Below are positions 1-7,654 of a DNA stretch of 41,166 nucleotides, one piece after another. Every line of letters begins with the position of its first letter. The first letter of the stretch is position 1. The DNA is from Chloroflexota bacterium (GTDB taxonomy: Bacteria; Chloroflexota; Anaerolineae; UBA4142). The translations under genes and the position numbers were made by a program. Under the pieces are notes generated by a model. The model saw only the letters and a program-made list of their open reading frames with translations, was not told where the DNA came from and searched no databases. Where the stretch lies: assembly GCA_016215025.1 (NCBI GenBank), contig JACRMI010000149.1, forward strand, positions 1-41,166, given 5' to 3'.

Positions 1-15
1 CGCTCGTATCGGGTT

Positions 16-46
16 CCATACTTCCTCCTGTTACAGGGAAGTATGG
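16..46. repeat. Imperfect inverted repeat (hairpin)
   Basis: The 10-bp arms CCATACTTCC (16-25) and GGAAGTATGG (37-46) are exact reverse complements around an 11-nt centre, which itself contains CCTG/CAGG. No T-run follows on the plus strand, so it is not an obvious terminator. It lies just ahead of the 19-bp triple repeat and may be the end of a small mobile or REP-like element. Confidence 0.6.
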
Positions 47-53
47 TCAAATC

Positions 54-134
54 GCACACGATGTCGTGATTACGATTGGCTTTTAAAGTGCACACGATGT
101 CGTGATTACATCAGCGCACACGATGTCGTGATTA
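54..134. repeat. Three direct copies of a 19-bp dyad-containing repeat
   Basis: GCACACGATGTCGTGATTA occurs at 54-72, 90-108 and 116-134. Copies 1 and 2 have a further C. Each contains the hyphenated palindrome CACGA-TG-TCGTG. The intervals between copy starts (36 and 26 bp) are unequal and the spacers are too short for a CRISPR array. The last copy ends exactly where the open frame of the first gene begins. It could be a cluster of operators, or an insertion that removed the 5' part of that gene. Confidence 0.7.
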
Positions 135-1133
135 TTGAGAAATACTGACACGAGTGATCCAACGTTGAACATCAGTGTGCGCTTGGCCGCCGGGGCAGCT
201 AAGGGCGTTACTCCCAATGACATGCTCAAGGGTCTCGTCGATGGGATGAATGCGGCGGGGTTCAAAGTTGTAAACTCGCAGACGACCAAGTTGGCGGGTC
301 AAGACGCAGTTGAAGTGATAATGGAAGTGCCACCGCAAGGTACTCTTGTGCCCGCTTCAAACATGGTGCAGTTCGCTGTGTTCAAAGGCGATGATATGTA
401 CTTTATCACGCTCATGGGACCGTTGATGCCCGAAGTCGTCAAGTTTGCCGAGATGAGCGCCAACACGTTTGTCGTGGGAGCACCAACGGTAGCCAAACCA
501 GCGCCGCCGAAAGATGCCAAGCCATTGACGGGTGCGGATTGGGACAAGCTCGCAACAGACACAGCCAAAGCTATCGGCTTTACGGATTCGACCTATGAAG
601 CATGGGAATTGCCCGCAGCAACAACGTGGGAATCGGTCTTTCAGGCATACGCCGATCAAATCGCGGCAATCGGCATCAAAGATAAAGGCACGATCAAAGA
701 ATTCACCGGTGGCAAACTTGCCGTGTGGGTCAACAACGATGTGACCGGCGCGGTCGTCGTTTATTTTATCGCCAGCTCCGACAGTACCAAATCGGCGTAT
801 ATTCTCGCGCTGGCTGGAACGCTTCCCGCATCGATGACGAGTTCATCGTCAAGCTCGACGTCGTCCGCGTCAAGTTCGAGTGCGTCGTCGGCTTCTGGAA
901 ATCCAATTCCGCCCGGCAAATCCGGCTTGCTGGTCAAGAGCTTTTACGGCGATGAGATCAATTTCACTATTGCTGGCAAACTCTACAAGATTCCAGCCAA
1001 TGGGGAACTGCTCATCATTCTCGATCCAGGCAAGTACAACTTGTCCGCGAATATACCGGGCAAAGGCGAGTTGACCGACACGGTTGAATTGGAAGCGGAT
1101 AGCGGCGTGCGCTACACTTTCGCGGCGCAATAA
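135..1133 (+). CDS. Exported-type beta-rich protein, apparently 5'-truncated
   Basis: The 332-codon frame opens at a TTG directly after the third 19-bp repeat; an in-frame stop lies three bases further upstream. There is no signal peptide and no ribosome binding site, although the composition is that of a secreted Chloroflexota protein. Residues 1-115 resemble the second half of a PsbP/DcrB-like domain (alternating strands, LAGQDAVEVIMEVP, VQFAVFKGDDMYFITLMG). The first half of such a domain and the export signal are missing. A linker and a second helical/strand segment follow, then a serine-rich tract at about 235-257. The C-terminal beta module of about 75 residues (GLLVKSFYGDEINFTIAGKLY...LDPGKYNL) looks like a small Ig-like or carboxypeptidase-regulatory-like fold. 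Function unknown. Loss of the 5' end is inferred from the missing signal and abrupt start beside repeats. Confidence 0.6.
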   Translation: MRNTDTSDPTLNISVRLAAGAAKGVTPNDMLKGLVDGMNAAGFKVVNSQTTKLAGQDAVEVIMEVPPQGTLVPASNMVQFAVFKGDDMYFITLMGPLMPEVVKFAEMSANTFVVGAPTVAKPAPPKDAKPLTGADWDKLATDTAKAIGFTDSTYEAWELPAATTWESVFQAYADQIAAIGIKDKGTIKEFTGGKLAVWVNNDVTGAVVVYFIASSDSTKSAYILALAGTLPASMTSSSSSSTSSASSSSASSASGNPIPPGKSGLLVKSFYGDEINFTIAGKLYKIPANGELLIILDPGKYNLSANIPGKGELTDTVELEADSGVRYTFAAQ

Positions 1134-1213
1134 AAGGAGGTTATCCGCGATTTACAATAAGCACGAATATTCGTTTTCTATGATCTCGTTCGTCAAAATC
1201 GATTGGAGGAAGT

Positions 1214-3274
1214 ATGTTGAAATCAAAGGCTCGTTTGATCGCAAGTTTAATTCTTGCGGTGATGTTATTAGCCGTTTTGATCGTTCCAACCTTCGCCCAA
1301 GGTCCGAGCACTGAAATCAAGATTCAAATCAATCAAGCGCTCGGCAACCAGTCCGATAAATTTGTGGCGGGCAAGGACACGGTGATTCGTGTACTCTTGA
1401 AGGAAGCAGTTGATGTCAAAACTGGCGATCAAAAACTAGTCGTCAAGTATGGCGATCAAATTGTGGCGACGCTCGATCCATCGCCCGAATCCGCGCCGAC
1501 CAAAGTGATCGATTTTACGTGCCCCAGTCGCGCGGCCTGCGGCGATTGGAAAGCGGGCGATTACACATTCGAAGCGACGATTGGCACGCAAACCGCAATG
1601 GCGACCGCGAAATTTGTAGAACGGCGCGCCTTGAGGATTTTGGCGGTAGGTGTCAAAGCCAATTACGGTCCCGGCGATGCGCGCTCACCAGAGGGCAAGT
1701 GGAAACAGCAAGGCGATTTTATGAAGCAGGTCTTTCCTATTTCACCGGCGAATTACAAGTGGGTGATCGGACAAGACTTGGACTTGTCTGCTGATAACTT
1801 TAATTTGAAAACGAATGAAGGCATGGTCGCGGTTTGGCAAGCGTTGGCAAATTTGCAGCCGCAAGAATGTACTGCCGATCCCATAGCGCCGGTGTGCTAT
1901 GATCTCATCATCGGTTTTGTGAAAGATCGCCAAGGCGAGCAAGGCAACATTCAAGGTTACACGATGGGCGCGCCAGCTAACGTCGTTACCGAATCAGATG
2001 AGGATGCACCCGCAACAGTGGCGCACGAAGTCGCGCACGTGTTCAAAATCGGCGATGAGTACGACAAGATGAACGGCGCGTTCAATTGTTCCGTCAATAT
2101 GCCGCCGTCAGATTTTGTCGGACGCGATTGGAACAATCGTGAGAACGCGACTTTTAAATGCGATACCTCAACGGCTTTTGCGTTCCCCGTTGGCACTGGT
2201 GTCTTGGTCAAAGCTGATACCGAATATCCATACGAAGTGGGTGGGCGCGGTGCTTTGCCGGACATGATCGGTTATATGGGTTCGGGCGCGCCGCAAAATT
2301 CAAACTGGACGACCGCTGCGTATTGGTCGTGGTTGTTCGATCAACTTGCGCCCGGCACCCAGACGGCGATGCTGCACAAGGCGCGTCTCGCCACTCCGGT
2401 CAAGTACATCGCCGCGTTTGGCTTGATCGGCAAAGACGGCAAGGTCACGCTGGAACCGTGGTACAGTTTCATGGAGGATACGGTCGTCAAAGACGAGGGG
2501 GGCAAGTACAGCATCCAAGCTGTTGACGATGCCGGCAAAGTGCTGGCAACCATGTCGTTCGATCTGCAATTCATTACTGCCTCCAATCCGCCGCGCGTGA
2601 TCGACAGCGCGCCGTTTGAACTGGCGGTGCCGTTCCCGGAAAAAACTGCCGCGTTCAACATCCTGAAAGGCACGGAACTGCTCAAAGCGGTCAAGGTTTC
2701 GCCCAACGCGCCCGAAGTCACTATCCTTGCGCCGAAAGAAAGTGAAAAAATCGACGGCAAGTACACGATCAAATGGGATGGCAAAGACAAGGACGGCGAC
2801 AAGTTGGCGTATACGGTCGAGTACAGCGATAATGGCGAAGACTGGATCACACTTGCATCCGAAATTTCGGCGACAACCTGGGAAGATGATTTTGCGACGA
2901 TTCCCGGCGGCGAAAAACCGACGGGGCGCATCAAGATCACCGCGACCGATGGCATCAATGCCACCGAAGTGACCAGTGGCTTGTTCAGCGTTCCGCCTAA
3001 AGCGCCCGAAGTCTTTATCGACGAACCGGAAAAGGAAATCACGATCAAGGCAGGCGAAGAAATCGCTCTCTCCGGTGAAGCATACGACTTGCAAGATGAG
3101 TGGATCGTCGATGATGCTGCGCTCGTCTGGTCGTCTGATCTCCAAGGCGAACTCGGCGGCGGCGAATTGCTTTACATCGATAATCTCAAAGTAGGCAAGC
3201 ATATCATCACGCTCAAGGCGACGAACAGTTTCAAATTGAGCAGCACGGCGAAAGTAGTCGTCAATGTTCAATAA
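1214..3274 (+). CDS. Secreted M64-like metallopeptidase-related protein with C-terminal Ig-like domains
   Basis: ATG at 1214 is preceded by a clear GGAGG at 1204-1208. Residues 1-29 form a Sec signal peptide (KSKAR, hydrophobic core, cleavage near TFA-QG). The catalytic-looking motif HEVAH (H271, E272, H275) is followed by IGDEYD. This is close to the HExxH...DEY pattern of peptidase family M64 (IgA peptidase type), though the spacing to DEY is one residue shorter than usual. The region around it (160-390) matches a zinc-peptidase core in length. Residues about 500-690 hold two Ig-like beta domains (VTILAPKESEKIDGKYTIKW; VFIDEPEKEITIKAGEEIALSG), typical of binding or spacer modules. It is probably a cell-surface or secreted protease. 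No transmembrane anchor follows the signal peptide. The upstream gene is also an exported-type protein, 80 bp away. Substrate unknown. Confidence 0.75.
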   Translation: MLKSKARLIASLILAVMLLAVLIVPTFAQGPSTEIKIQINQALGNQSDKFVAGKDTVIRVLLKEAVDVKTGDQKLVVKYGDQIVATLDPSPESAPTKVIDFTCPSRAACGDWKAGDYTFEATIGTQTAMATAKFVERRALRILAVGVKANYGPGDARSPEGKWKQQGDFMKQVFPISPANYKWVIGQDLDLSADNFNLKTNEGMVAVWQALANLQPQECTADPIAPVCYDLIIGFVKDRQGEQGNIQGYTMGAPANVVTESDEDAPATVAHEVAHVFKIGDEYDKMNGAFNCSVNMPPSDFVGRDWNNRENATFKCDTSTAFAFPVGTGVLVKADTEYPYEVGGRGALPDMIGYMGSGAPQNSNWTTAAYWSWLFDQLAPGTQTAMLHKARLATPVKYIAAFGLIGKDGKVTLEPWYSFMEDTVVKDEGGKYSIQAVDDAGKVLATMSFDLQFITASNPPRVIDSAPFELAVPFPEKTAAFNILKGTELLKAVKVSPNAPEVTILAPKESEKIDGKYTIKWDGKDKDGDKLAYTVEYSDNGEDWITLASEISATTWEDDFATIPGGEKPTGRIKITATDGINATEVTSGLFSVPPKAPEVFIDEPEKEITIKAGEEIALSGEAYDLQDEWIVDDAALVWSSDLQGELGGGELLYIDNLKVGKHIITLKATNSFKLSSTAKVVVNVQ

Positions 3275-3567
3275 CGATGGCGCGGCGACGAACGTTTCGT
3301 GTCTCGCATTTCGCAAAAATGAGATGCTTCGCTTCGCTCAGCATGACAATTGAATAAATCGAACGGCGCGGTCAGCGATGGCTGCGCCGTTTGTTGTTGG
3401 CGGGCGACTGAAACACCTAGTACTTTCCGCAGGTGCAAGTGCGCGGCAACAAAAGCAAAGTCTGCCGTGGCTTGAAACAAGCCGACACAGACTCGCGAAA
3501 CGTACAATCCGCGAAGACGGATTTCGTCTTGTCGTTACCGCGATTTCAATCGCCTGATTCACCAAGG
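3275..3567. other. Intergenic region with REP-like sequence and short hairpins
   Basis: No credible gene. Bases 3313-3347 carry the dispersed GATGCTTCGCTTCGCTCAGCATGAC-type REP sequence common in bacterial genomes, here only one arm. A terminator-like hairpin follows at 3362-3397 (separate entry). The remainder, to the promoter at 3568, has only short imperfect inverted repeats. Confidence 0.5.
3362..3397 (+). terminator. Probable rho-independent terminator of the M64-like gene
   Basis: AACGGCGC (3362-3369) pairs with GCGCCGTT (3384-3391) and is followed by the T-rich TGTTGTT. The tail is imperfect, so termination strength is uncertain. Confidence 0.5.
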
Positions 3568-3596
3568 TTGTTAGAAATACACTCTTGTGCTAAAAT
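3568..3596 (+). promoter_or_regulatory. Sigma70-type promoter for the 3738 gene and possibly defence module A
   Basis: TTGTTA (3568-3573), a 17-bp spacer and TAAAAT (3591-3596) with an extended -10 TG (TGCTAAAAT). The predicted start near 3603 leaves a 5' UTR of about 135 nt before the ATG at 3738. Confidence 0.65.
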
Positions 3597-3737
3597 CAAA
3601 TTGACCAGCGCGCCCAATAATGCATTCACATGGTCTTGTATCGCAATCGATGCGTTCGCCATGCAATCCAATTCTACTGCATCATCCTGTGGCTGCATTA
3701 GCGCGTCATCATTTTCTGTTTTCAAAGGAGAAACACA

Positions 3738-4121
3738 ATGAGCGCCGATTGGTTCTTCGCCAATTATCCCTCCTCGCGATTTGCCATCGAAAACGAGTTA
3801 CGTACCAAGTTGTGGTTAGCGGGTTTCAAAGGTCTGTGGGTCAGTTGCCTTAAAGACACGCCACCCTACCAAGTTCAGGGCAATTGGAATGGCAAAGATT
3901 TCGTCATGGAATGGGAACCCAAGAATTGTTTGCTCTTGAAAATGAAAGCGCCGAATCAAGAATTGCTCAGTGCCTTTGAGCGCGCCTTGGGACACAAGGC
4001 GCTCGCCGCATACAAAAATTCCGAAGGTGTTGTCGTTGAATGGCGGACGCGCAACCAAGACGCGCGCTTTAGCGAATTGCAATCAAGCGGCGTAACCGAA
4101 CTCGAACGCTTGGACAAGTGA
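3738..4121 (+). CDS. Small cytosolic hypothetical protein upstream of SIR2/STAND module A
   Basis: A 127-residue protein with ATG preceded by AAAGGAG (3724-3730). It has no signal peptide or membrane segment and is rich in aromatic residues (WFF, WLAGFKGLW, WNGKDFVMEWEP), giving an alpha/beta pattern. I do not recognise the family. It lies 174 bp upstream of the SIR2 gene and has its own good promoter, so it may be co-transcribed with module A. No equivalent stands next to module B: the 108-residue protein there shows no evident resemblance. A role in the defence module is therefore only a positional guess. Confidence 0.65.
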   Translation: MSADWFFANYPSSRFAIENELRTKLWLAGFKGLWVSCLKDTPPYQVQGNWNGKDFVMEWEPKNCLLLKMKAPNQELLSAFERALGHKALAAYKNSEGVVVEWRTRNQDARFSELQSSGVTELERLDK

Positions 4122-4125
4122 CCCG

Positions 4126-4157
4126 TCCGATAGTTCGATAGTGCCATAGTGCGATCG
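4126..4157. repeat. 8-bp tandem repeat tract (four units)
   Basis: Four degenerate octamers follow each other: TCCGATAG, TTCGATAG, TGCCATAG and TGCGATCG. It starts five bases after the stop codon of the 3738 gene. It is the same class of short tandem array seen elsewhere in the window as heptamers. Confidence 0.6.
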
Positions 4158-4257
4158 TTGGTTTAGAACTTGTGCCTCGGCAGGTAGGAGCAACCCTAAT
4201 CAACCACGTGACCTGTGCCACTTGTCGAAGATGCAAACAGTGGAGAGTAATAATTCT

Positions 4258-4278
4258 CGTCACGCGTCACACGTCACT
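4258..4278. repeat. Heptamer tandem repeat (CGTCACN x3) before the SIR2 gene
   Basis: CGTCACG, CGTCACA and CGTCACT are consecutive, ending six bases before the GGAGG ribosome binding site (4284-4288) of the SIR2 gene. Confidence 0.7.
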
Positions 4279-4295
4279 CTTACGGAGGATGGAAT

Positions 4296-5237
4296 ATGGC
4301 GGAGCCGCCGTATGGCGAGATTGCCGACTTGCTCAAAAAAGGGCAGGTCGTTCCATTTTTGGGCGCCGGTGTAAATTTTGGAGCGCGACCTCCCGGCGCA
4401 ACCTGGGACGAAAAAACTCAAACCTTTTTGCCGAGCGGCGCAGAACTCTCTCGCTTTCTTGCGCAAAAGACAAATTTCCCTTCGCAAGACCCGCACGATC
4501 TGAGCGATCTTGCTAAGGTTTCCTCGTACTTTGTTGAAACCAATGCGCGCCGCCGTTTGCGCGAACGTCTCCACGATGTCTTTAACCGCGAATGTGCGGT
4601 GTGCGACATTCATAATTTTCTGGCTCAAGTCGCAGCTACGACACCCTTGCTGATTGTTACCACCAACTATGACGATCTGACGGAACGTGGTTTTCAAAAC
4701 GCGGGACGTCCCTATGATTTGGTCGTGCATCCCACCGACCGCAAAGACATCGAAGCATCGGTGCTGTGGTGGAAGAGTGGCGCACAAGAACCAGTGGCGG
4801 TTCCGCCGAATCAGCTTTTTATCGATTTGAAAACGACGACCGTCATTTACAAAATGCACGGCACGATCGATCGGGTGTTTAACAAGTGGGACAGCTACGT
4901 TATCACCGAAGACGACTATGTGGATTTTCTGTCTCGCATGACGAACTTTGCAGCCGTGCCGATGCTTTTCATGCGACACTTTCGCACGCGCAGTTTCCTG
5001 TTTCTCGGTTATGGTTTGCAGGATTGGAACCTGCGCGTCGTGTTGAAAAATATCGAGAGCACGCCTGTGCCGGGCGACAAGACAAATCTATCCGAAGAAC
5101 TAGACGAAGGTGTGCGCTCGTGGGCGATTCAACGTCGTCCATCGGAGTTTGAAATCGAACTGTGGAATGCGCGACGCGTCAAGGTGTTTGACGTCGACAT
5201 CAACGAGTTTGTCCAAAAGTTGCGCGCTCAAGGTTGA
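4296..5237 (+). CDS. SIR2-family NADase-like protein (module A)
   Basis: A 313-residue stand-alone SIR2-like domain (SIR2_2 type). Members in bacterial immunity (ThsA, DSR, SIR2-pAgo, Avs N-termini) hydrolyse NAD+ and kill or arrest the infected cell. Visible motifs are the nucleotide-binding VPFLGAG (19-25), VTTNYDD with the predicted catalytic Asn124, IYKMHG with predicted catalytic His188, YVITEDDYVDF, and FLFLGYGLQDWNLR near 235-248. Both catalytic positions are intact. The ATG at 4296 has GGAGG eight bases upstream. The stop overlaps the region of the downstream STAND gene, whose ATG is 11 bases after the stop, so the two are translationally linked. A paralogue with the same motifs is at 20992-21894. 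The SIR2 call is secure; NADase activity and antiphage role are inferred from the family and context. Confidence 0.88.
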   Translation: MAEPPYGEIADLLKKGQVVPFLGAGVNFGARPPGATWDEKTQTFLPSGAELSRFLAQKTNFPSQDPHDLSDLAKVSSYFVETNARRRLRERLHDVFNRECAVCDIHNFLAQVAATTPLLIVTTNYDDLTERGFQNAGRPYDLVVHPTDRKDIEASVLWWKSGAQEPVAVPPNQLFIDLKTTTVIYKMHGTIDRVFNKWDSYVITEDDYVDFLSRMTNFAAVPMLFMRHFRTRSFLFLGYGLQDWNLRVVLKNIESTPVPGDKTNLSEELDEGVRSWAIQRRPSEFEIELWNARRVKVFDVDINEFVQKLRAQG

Positions 5238-5248
5238 GCGGAGAGACT

Positions 5249-7654
5249 ATGCTACCGCATTCACTCGGCGATTTTTGCCCATACAAAGGACTCCAACCCT
5301 ACACCGAAGCTGATCGCGCTTATTTTTTTGGACGCGAGCGCGATCAAGAAATCATCACGTCCAATTTGTACGCCGCGCCATTGACGGTTTTGTACGGCGC
5401 GAGCGGCGTTGGCAAAAGTTCGGTGTTGATGGCGGGCGTGATGCCTCAATTGCGTGACACGCCGCGCATCGCGGTTGTACTCTATCGCACGTGGCAAGAA
5501 CCGAATTTTCTTCAAACGATCAAGGGCCAAACGCTGCAAGCGGTGAGCGTACAAGTGGATCGACCGGTGGAGGTCGATGTGGCGCTGCCGTTCGACGAAT
5601 TCTGTCAGCAATGCGCGGCGACCCTGCATGGCGAAATCTTTTTTATCTTCGATCAGTTTGAAGAATACTTTTTGTATCATGCGGATGGCGAGAACGGATT
5701 CGATGCGGAATTCGCGCGCGCAGTCAACCGCCGCGAAGTCCCCGCCAATTTTCTCTTGTCGATGCGCGAAGATGGCTTGAGTCGATTAGATCGGTTCAAA
5801 GGGCGCATCCCGAATTTGCTTGCCAATCTCTTGCGGCTCGAACATCTCGATCGTGAGTCGGCGATGAGTGCGATTCGAAATCCGCTCGCCGAATATAATC
5901 GCAATCTCGATCCCGACCAGATGCCGTGGAGCATCGAAGACCCGCTGGTCGTCCAGGTCATCAATCAAGTGCGCACGGGCGGCGTGACGATGACCACCAC
6001 GTCAGCGGCGGGTGGACAGACAAACACGGACAACATTCAAATCGAGACGCCGTATTTGCAGTTGGTGATGACGCGGCTCTGGAACGAAGAAAATCGACTG
6101 GGGTCAAAGATGCTGCGGCTCGCTACGTTGCGCAAGTTGGGTGGCGCGCAGCAAATCGTGCGCACGCATTTGGACACGACGATGGCACGCCTCAGCGAAT
6201 CGGAGCAAGGTGTCGCTGCGAGTGCGTTTCGGTTCATGGTGACGCCCTCGCAAGCGAAGATCGCTTACACCGTCCGCGACCTCGCCGACTTTGCCGGTGT
6301 GCCAGCCAAGCAACTCGACCCGGTGGTGCGAAAATTATCCGCGCCCGAAGTTCGGGTGTTGCGTGCCGTCGCTCCGCCGAGCGGCGCAAGTCAGGAACCG
6401 CGTTACGAAATCTTCCATGACGTACTTGCGCCTGCGGTCCTCGACTGGCGCGAACGTTATTTGGAACAGCGGCGGTCACGGCGATTGCGATTGATTGGCG
6501 CATCTGTCGCAACTCTATTTTTGATTTTTCTCATCGGCACTGTAGCTCTGCAATGGTTTACGTTGACGCAGGCAACACAACGCGCCGAGGTAGCGGCGGC
6601 ACAAGTTCAAGCAACGGCTATCGTTGCGCAAAATGCGGCGCAGTCTCAAGTGTCGCAAGCGCAATTAAGTTTGCAGCAACAAGCCGCAACGCAGACGGCT
6701 TTCGCTCAATCAGTGGTGCGCGCGCAAGCGACCCAGGATGCGCAAGCCGCACAGGCGGTCAAGACAACGCAAGCGCAAGCGACCCAGGTCATTGGGCTTT
6801 CGCAAGCTTTGCTCACGCCTGAAGCTCGCCCCATTGGACCGACTTCGGTTGCCGTTCGCGCGACCGCCGCCGCCGCTGGCACGAGCGCTACACAACTTCG
6901 GGATTTCAAGGTGACGGATGTTAAAGTTGCCGTTGCGCCGCAATCGAGTGGAACGTGTCCGACGGTGTTCAACGCGGTGGCAGCGGTCGCGACCAATTTG
7001 ACTGGTACAGTGACCTATCGCTGGGAATTGAGCGATGGTTCTAGTTCGCCCCAAGGCACCCTGAACTTTGCCGCAGGTGAAACCAAAAATGTAACGACGA
7101 CTTGGTCGCTGGCGTATCCCACGTCAGGTTGGTTCGCATTGCGAATTGTTGCGCCGAATGCGTTTGTATCGGACAAAGCGAATTTTGTTTTGCAACAATC
7201 GATTTATCCGGAATGGCTGAGAAACAAACTTGACCGCAGTCCTGTCGCGCATAGTTTAGGTTGTTCCAAAGGATCAGGTCAAACAGTGCCAGCCGTCTCA
7301 CAGGAATTTCAGTACGGCATGATGTTCTGGCGAGGCGATAGTCGTCTGATTTACGTGCTTTTCAATGATTCTACCTGGGCGACGTACTCGGATACGTGGA
7401 ATGACACACAGCCGGCGAGCGCCAACCTAATGCCCCCCGCTGGATTGATTGAGCCGGTCCGCGGGTTTGGCAAGGTCTGGCGTGAATTTCTGAACGGTCC
7501 ATCATCCAAGCTCGGTTGGGCATCGGAAATCGAATATCAAGGGACAATGCAAGCACAGGATTTTGACAATGGGCTTGTGGTACGAAATGGGTCTATAATT
7601 GTTTTGCTTCGCAATGGAAAGTGGACAGAGGTAAATGAAGCTGCTGCTCCTTGA
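5249..7654 (+). CDS. Membrane-anchored nSTAND1-type NTPase with extracytoplasmic Ig-like and C-terminal beta domain (module A)
   Basis: Chosen ATG 5249 has GGAGAG five bases upstream; a TTG at 5234 overlapping the SIR2 stop is possible but lacks a site. The N-terminal PYKGLQPYTEADRAYFFGRE is the hallmark of novel STAND NTPases. Walker A GASGVGKSS lies near residue 50 and Walker B FIFDQFEEYF near 132-141. A winged-helix-like region follows, ending in YEIFHDVLAPAVLDW (about 387-401). An Arg-rich stretch then precedes one transmembrane helix (about 412-435), so the NTPase is cytosolic and the rest external. Outside are an Ala/Gln-rich helix (about 437-545), an Ig-like domain (about 549-650) and a C-terminal module with repeated FWRGDSRLIYVLFND and LGWASEIEYQG elements. 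The pairing suggests a receptor: an outside or membrane signal drives STAND oligomerisation and SIR2 activation. Its end overlaps polA by 20 nt. Confidence 0.85.
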   Translation: MLPHSLGDFCPYKGLQPYTEADRAYFFGRERDQEIITSNLYAAPLTVLYGASGVGKSSVLMAGVMPQLRDTPRIAVVLYRTWQEPNFLQTIKGQTLQAVSVQVDRPVEVDVALPFDEFCQQCAATLHGEIFFIFDQFEEYFLYHADGENGFDAEFARAVNRREVPANFLLSMREDGLSRLDRFKGRIPNLLANLLRLEHLDRESAMSAIRNPLAEYNRNLDPDQMPWSIEDPLVVQVINQVRTGGVTMTTTSAAGGQTNTDNIQIETPYLQLVMTRLWNEENRLGSKMLRLATLRKLGGAQQIVRTHLDTTMARLSESEQGVAASAFRFMVTPSQAKIAYTVRDLADFAGVPAKQLDPVVRKLSAPEVRVLRAVAPPSGASQEPRYEIFHDVLAPAVLDWRERYLEQRRSRRLRLIGASVATLFLIFLIGTVALQWFTLTQATQRAEVAAAQVQATAIVAQNAAQSQVSQAQLSLQQQAATQTAFAQSVVRAQATQDAQAAQAVKTTQAQATQVIGLSQALLTPEARPIGPTSVAVRATAAAAGTSATQLRDFKVTDVKVAVAPQSSGTCPTVFNAVAAVATNLTGTVTYRWELSDGSSSPQGTLNFAAGETKNVTTTWSLAYPTSGWFALRIVAPNAFVSDKANFVLQQSIYPEWLRNKLDRSPVAHSLGCSKGSGQTVPAVSQEFQYGMMFWRGDSRLIYVLFNDSTWATYSDTWNDTQPASANLMPPAGLIEPVRGFGKVWREFLNGPSSKLGWASEIEYQGTMQAQDFDNGLVVRNGSIIVLLRNGKWTEVNEAAAP

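Noticed and set aside
54..134. CRISPR array at the window start
   Set aside because: Only three 19-bp copies, spacers of 17 and 7 bp that are far too short, and no cas genes nearby.
1133..1320. Perfect AAGGAGGT sequence at 1136-1143 suggesting a leader gene
   Set aside because: No ATG, GTG or TTG follows at 5-12 nt; the 54-codon frame from ATT 1151 overlaps the start of the M64-like gene and resembles nothing.
2300..3316. 338-codon frame antisense to the M64-like gene
   Set aside because: Codon composition is the mirror of the sense gene, with no domain pattern and no ribosome binding site.
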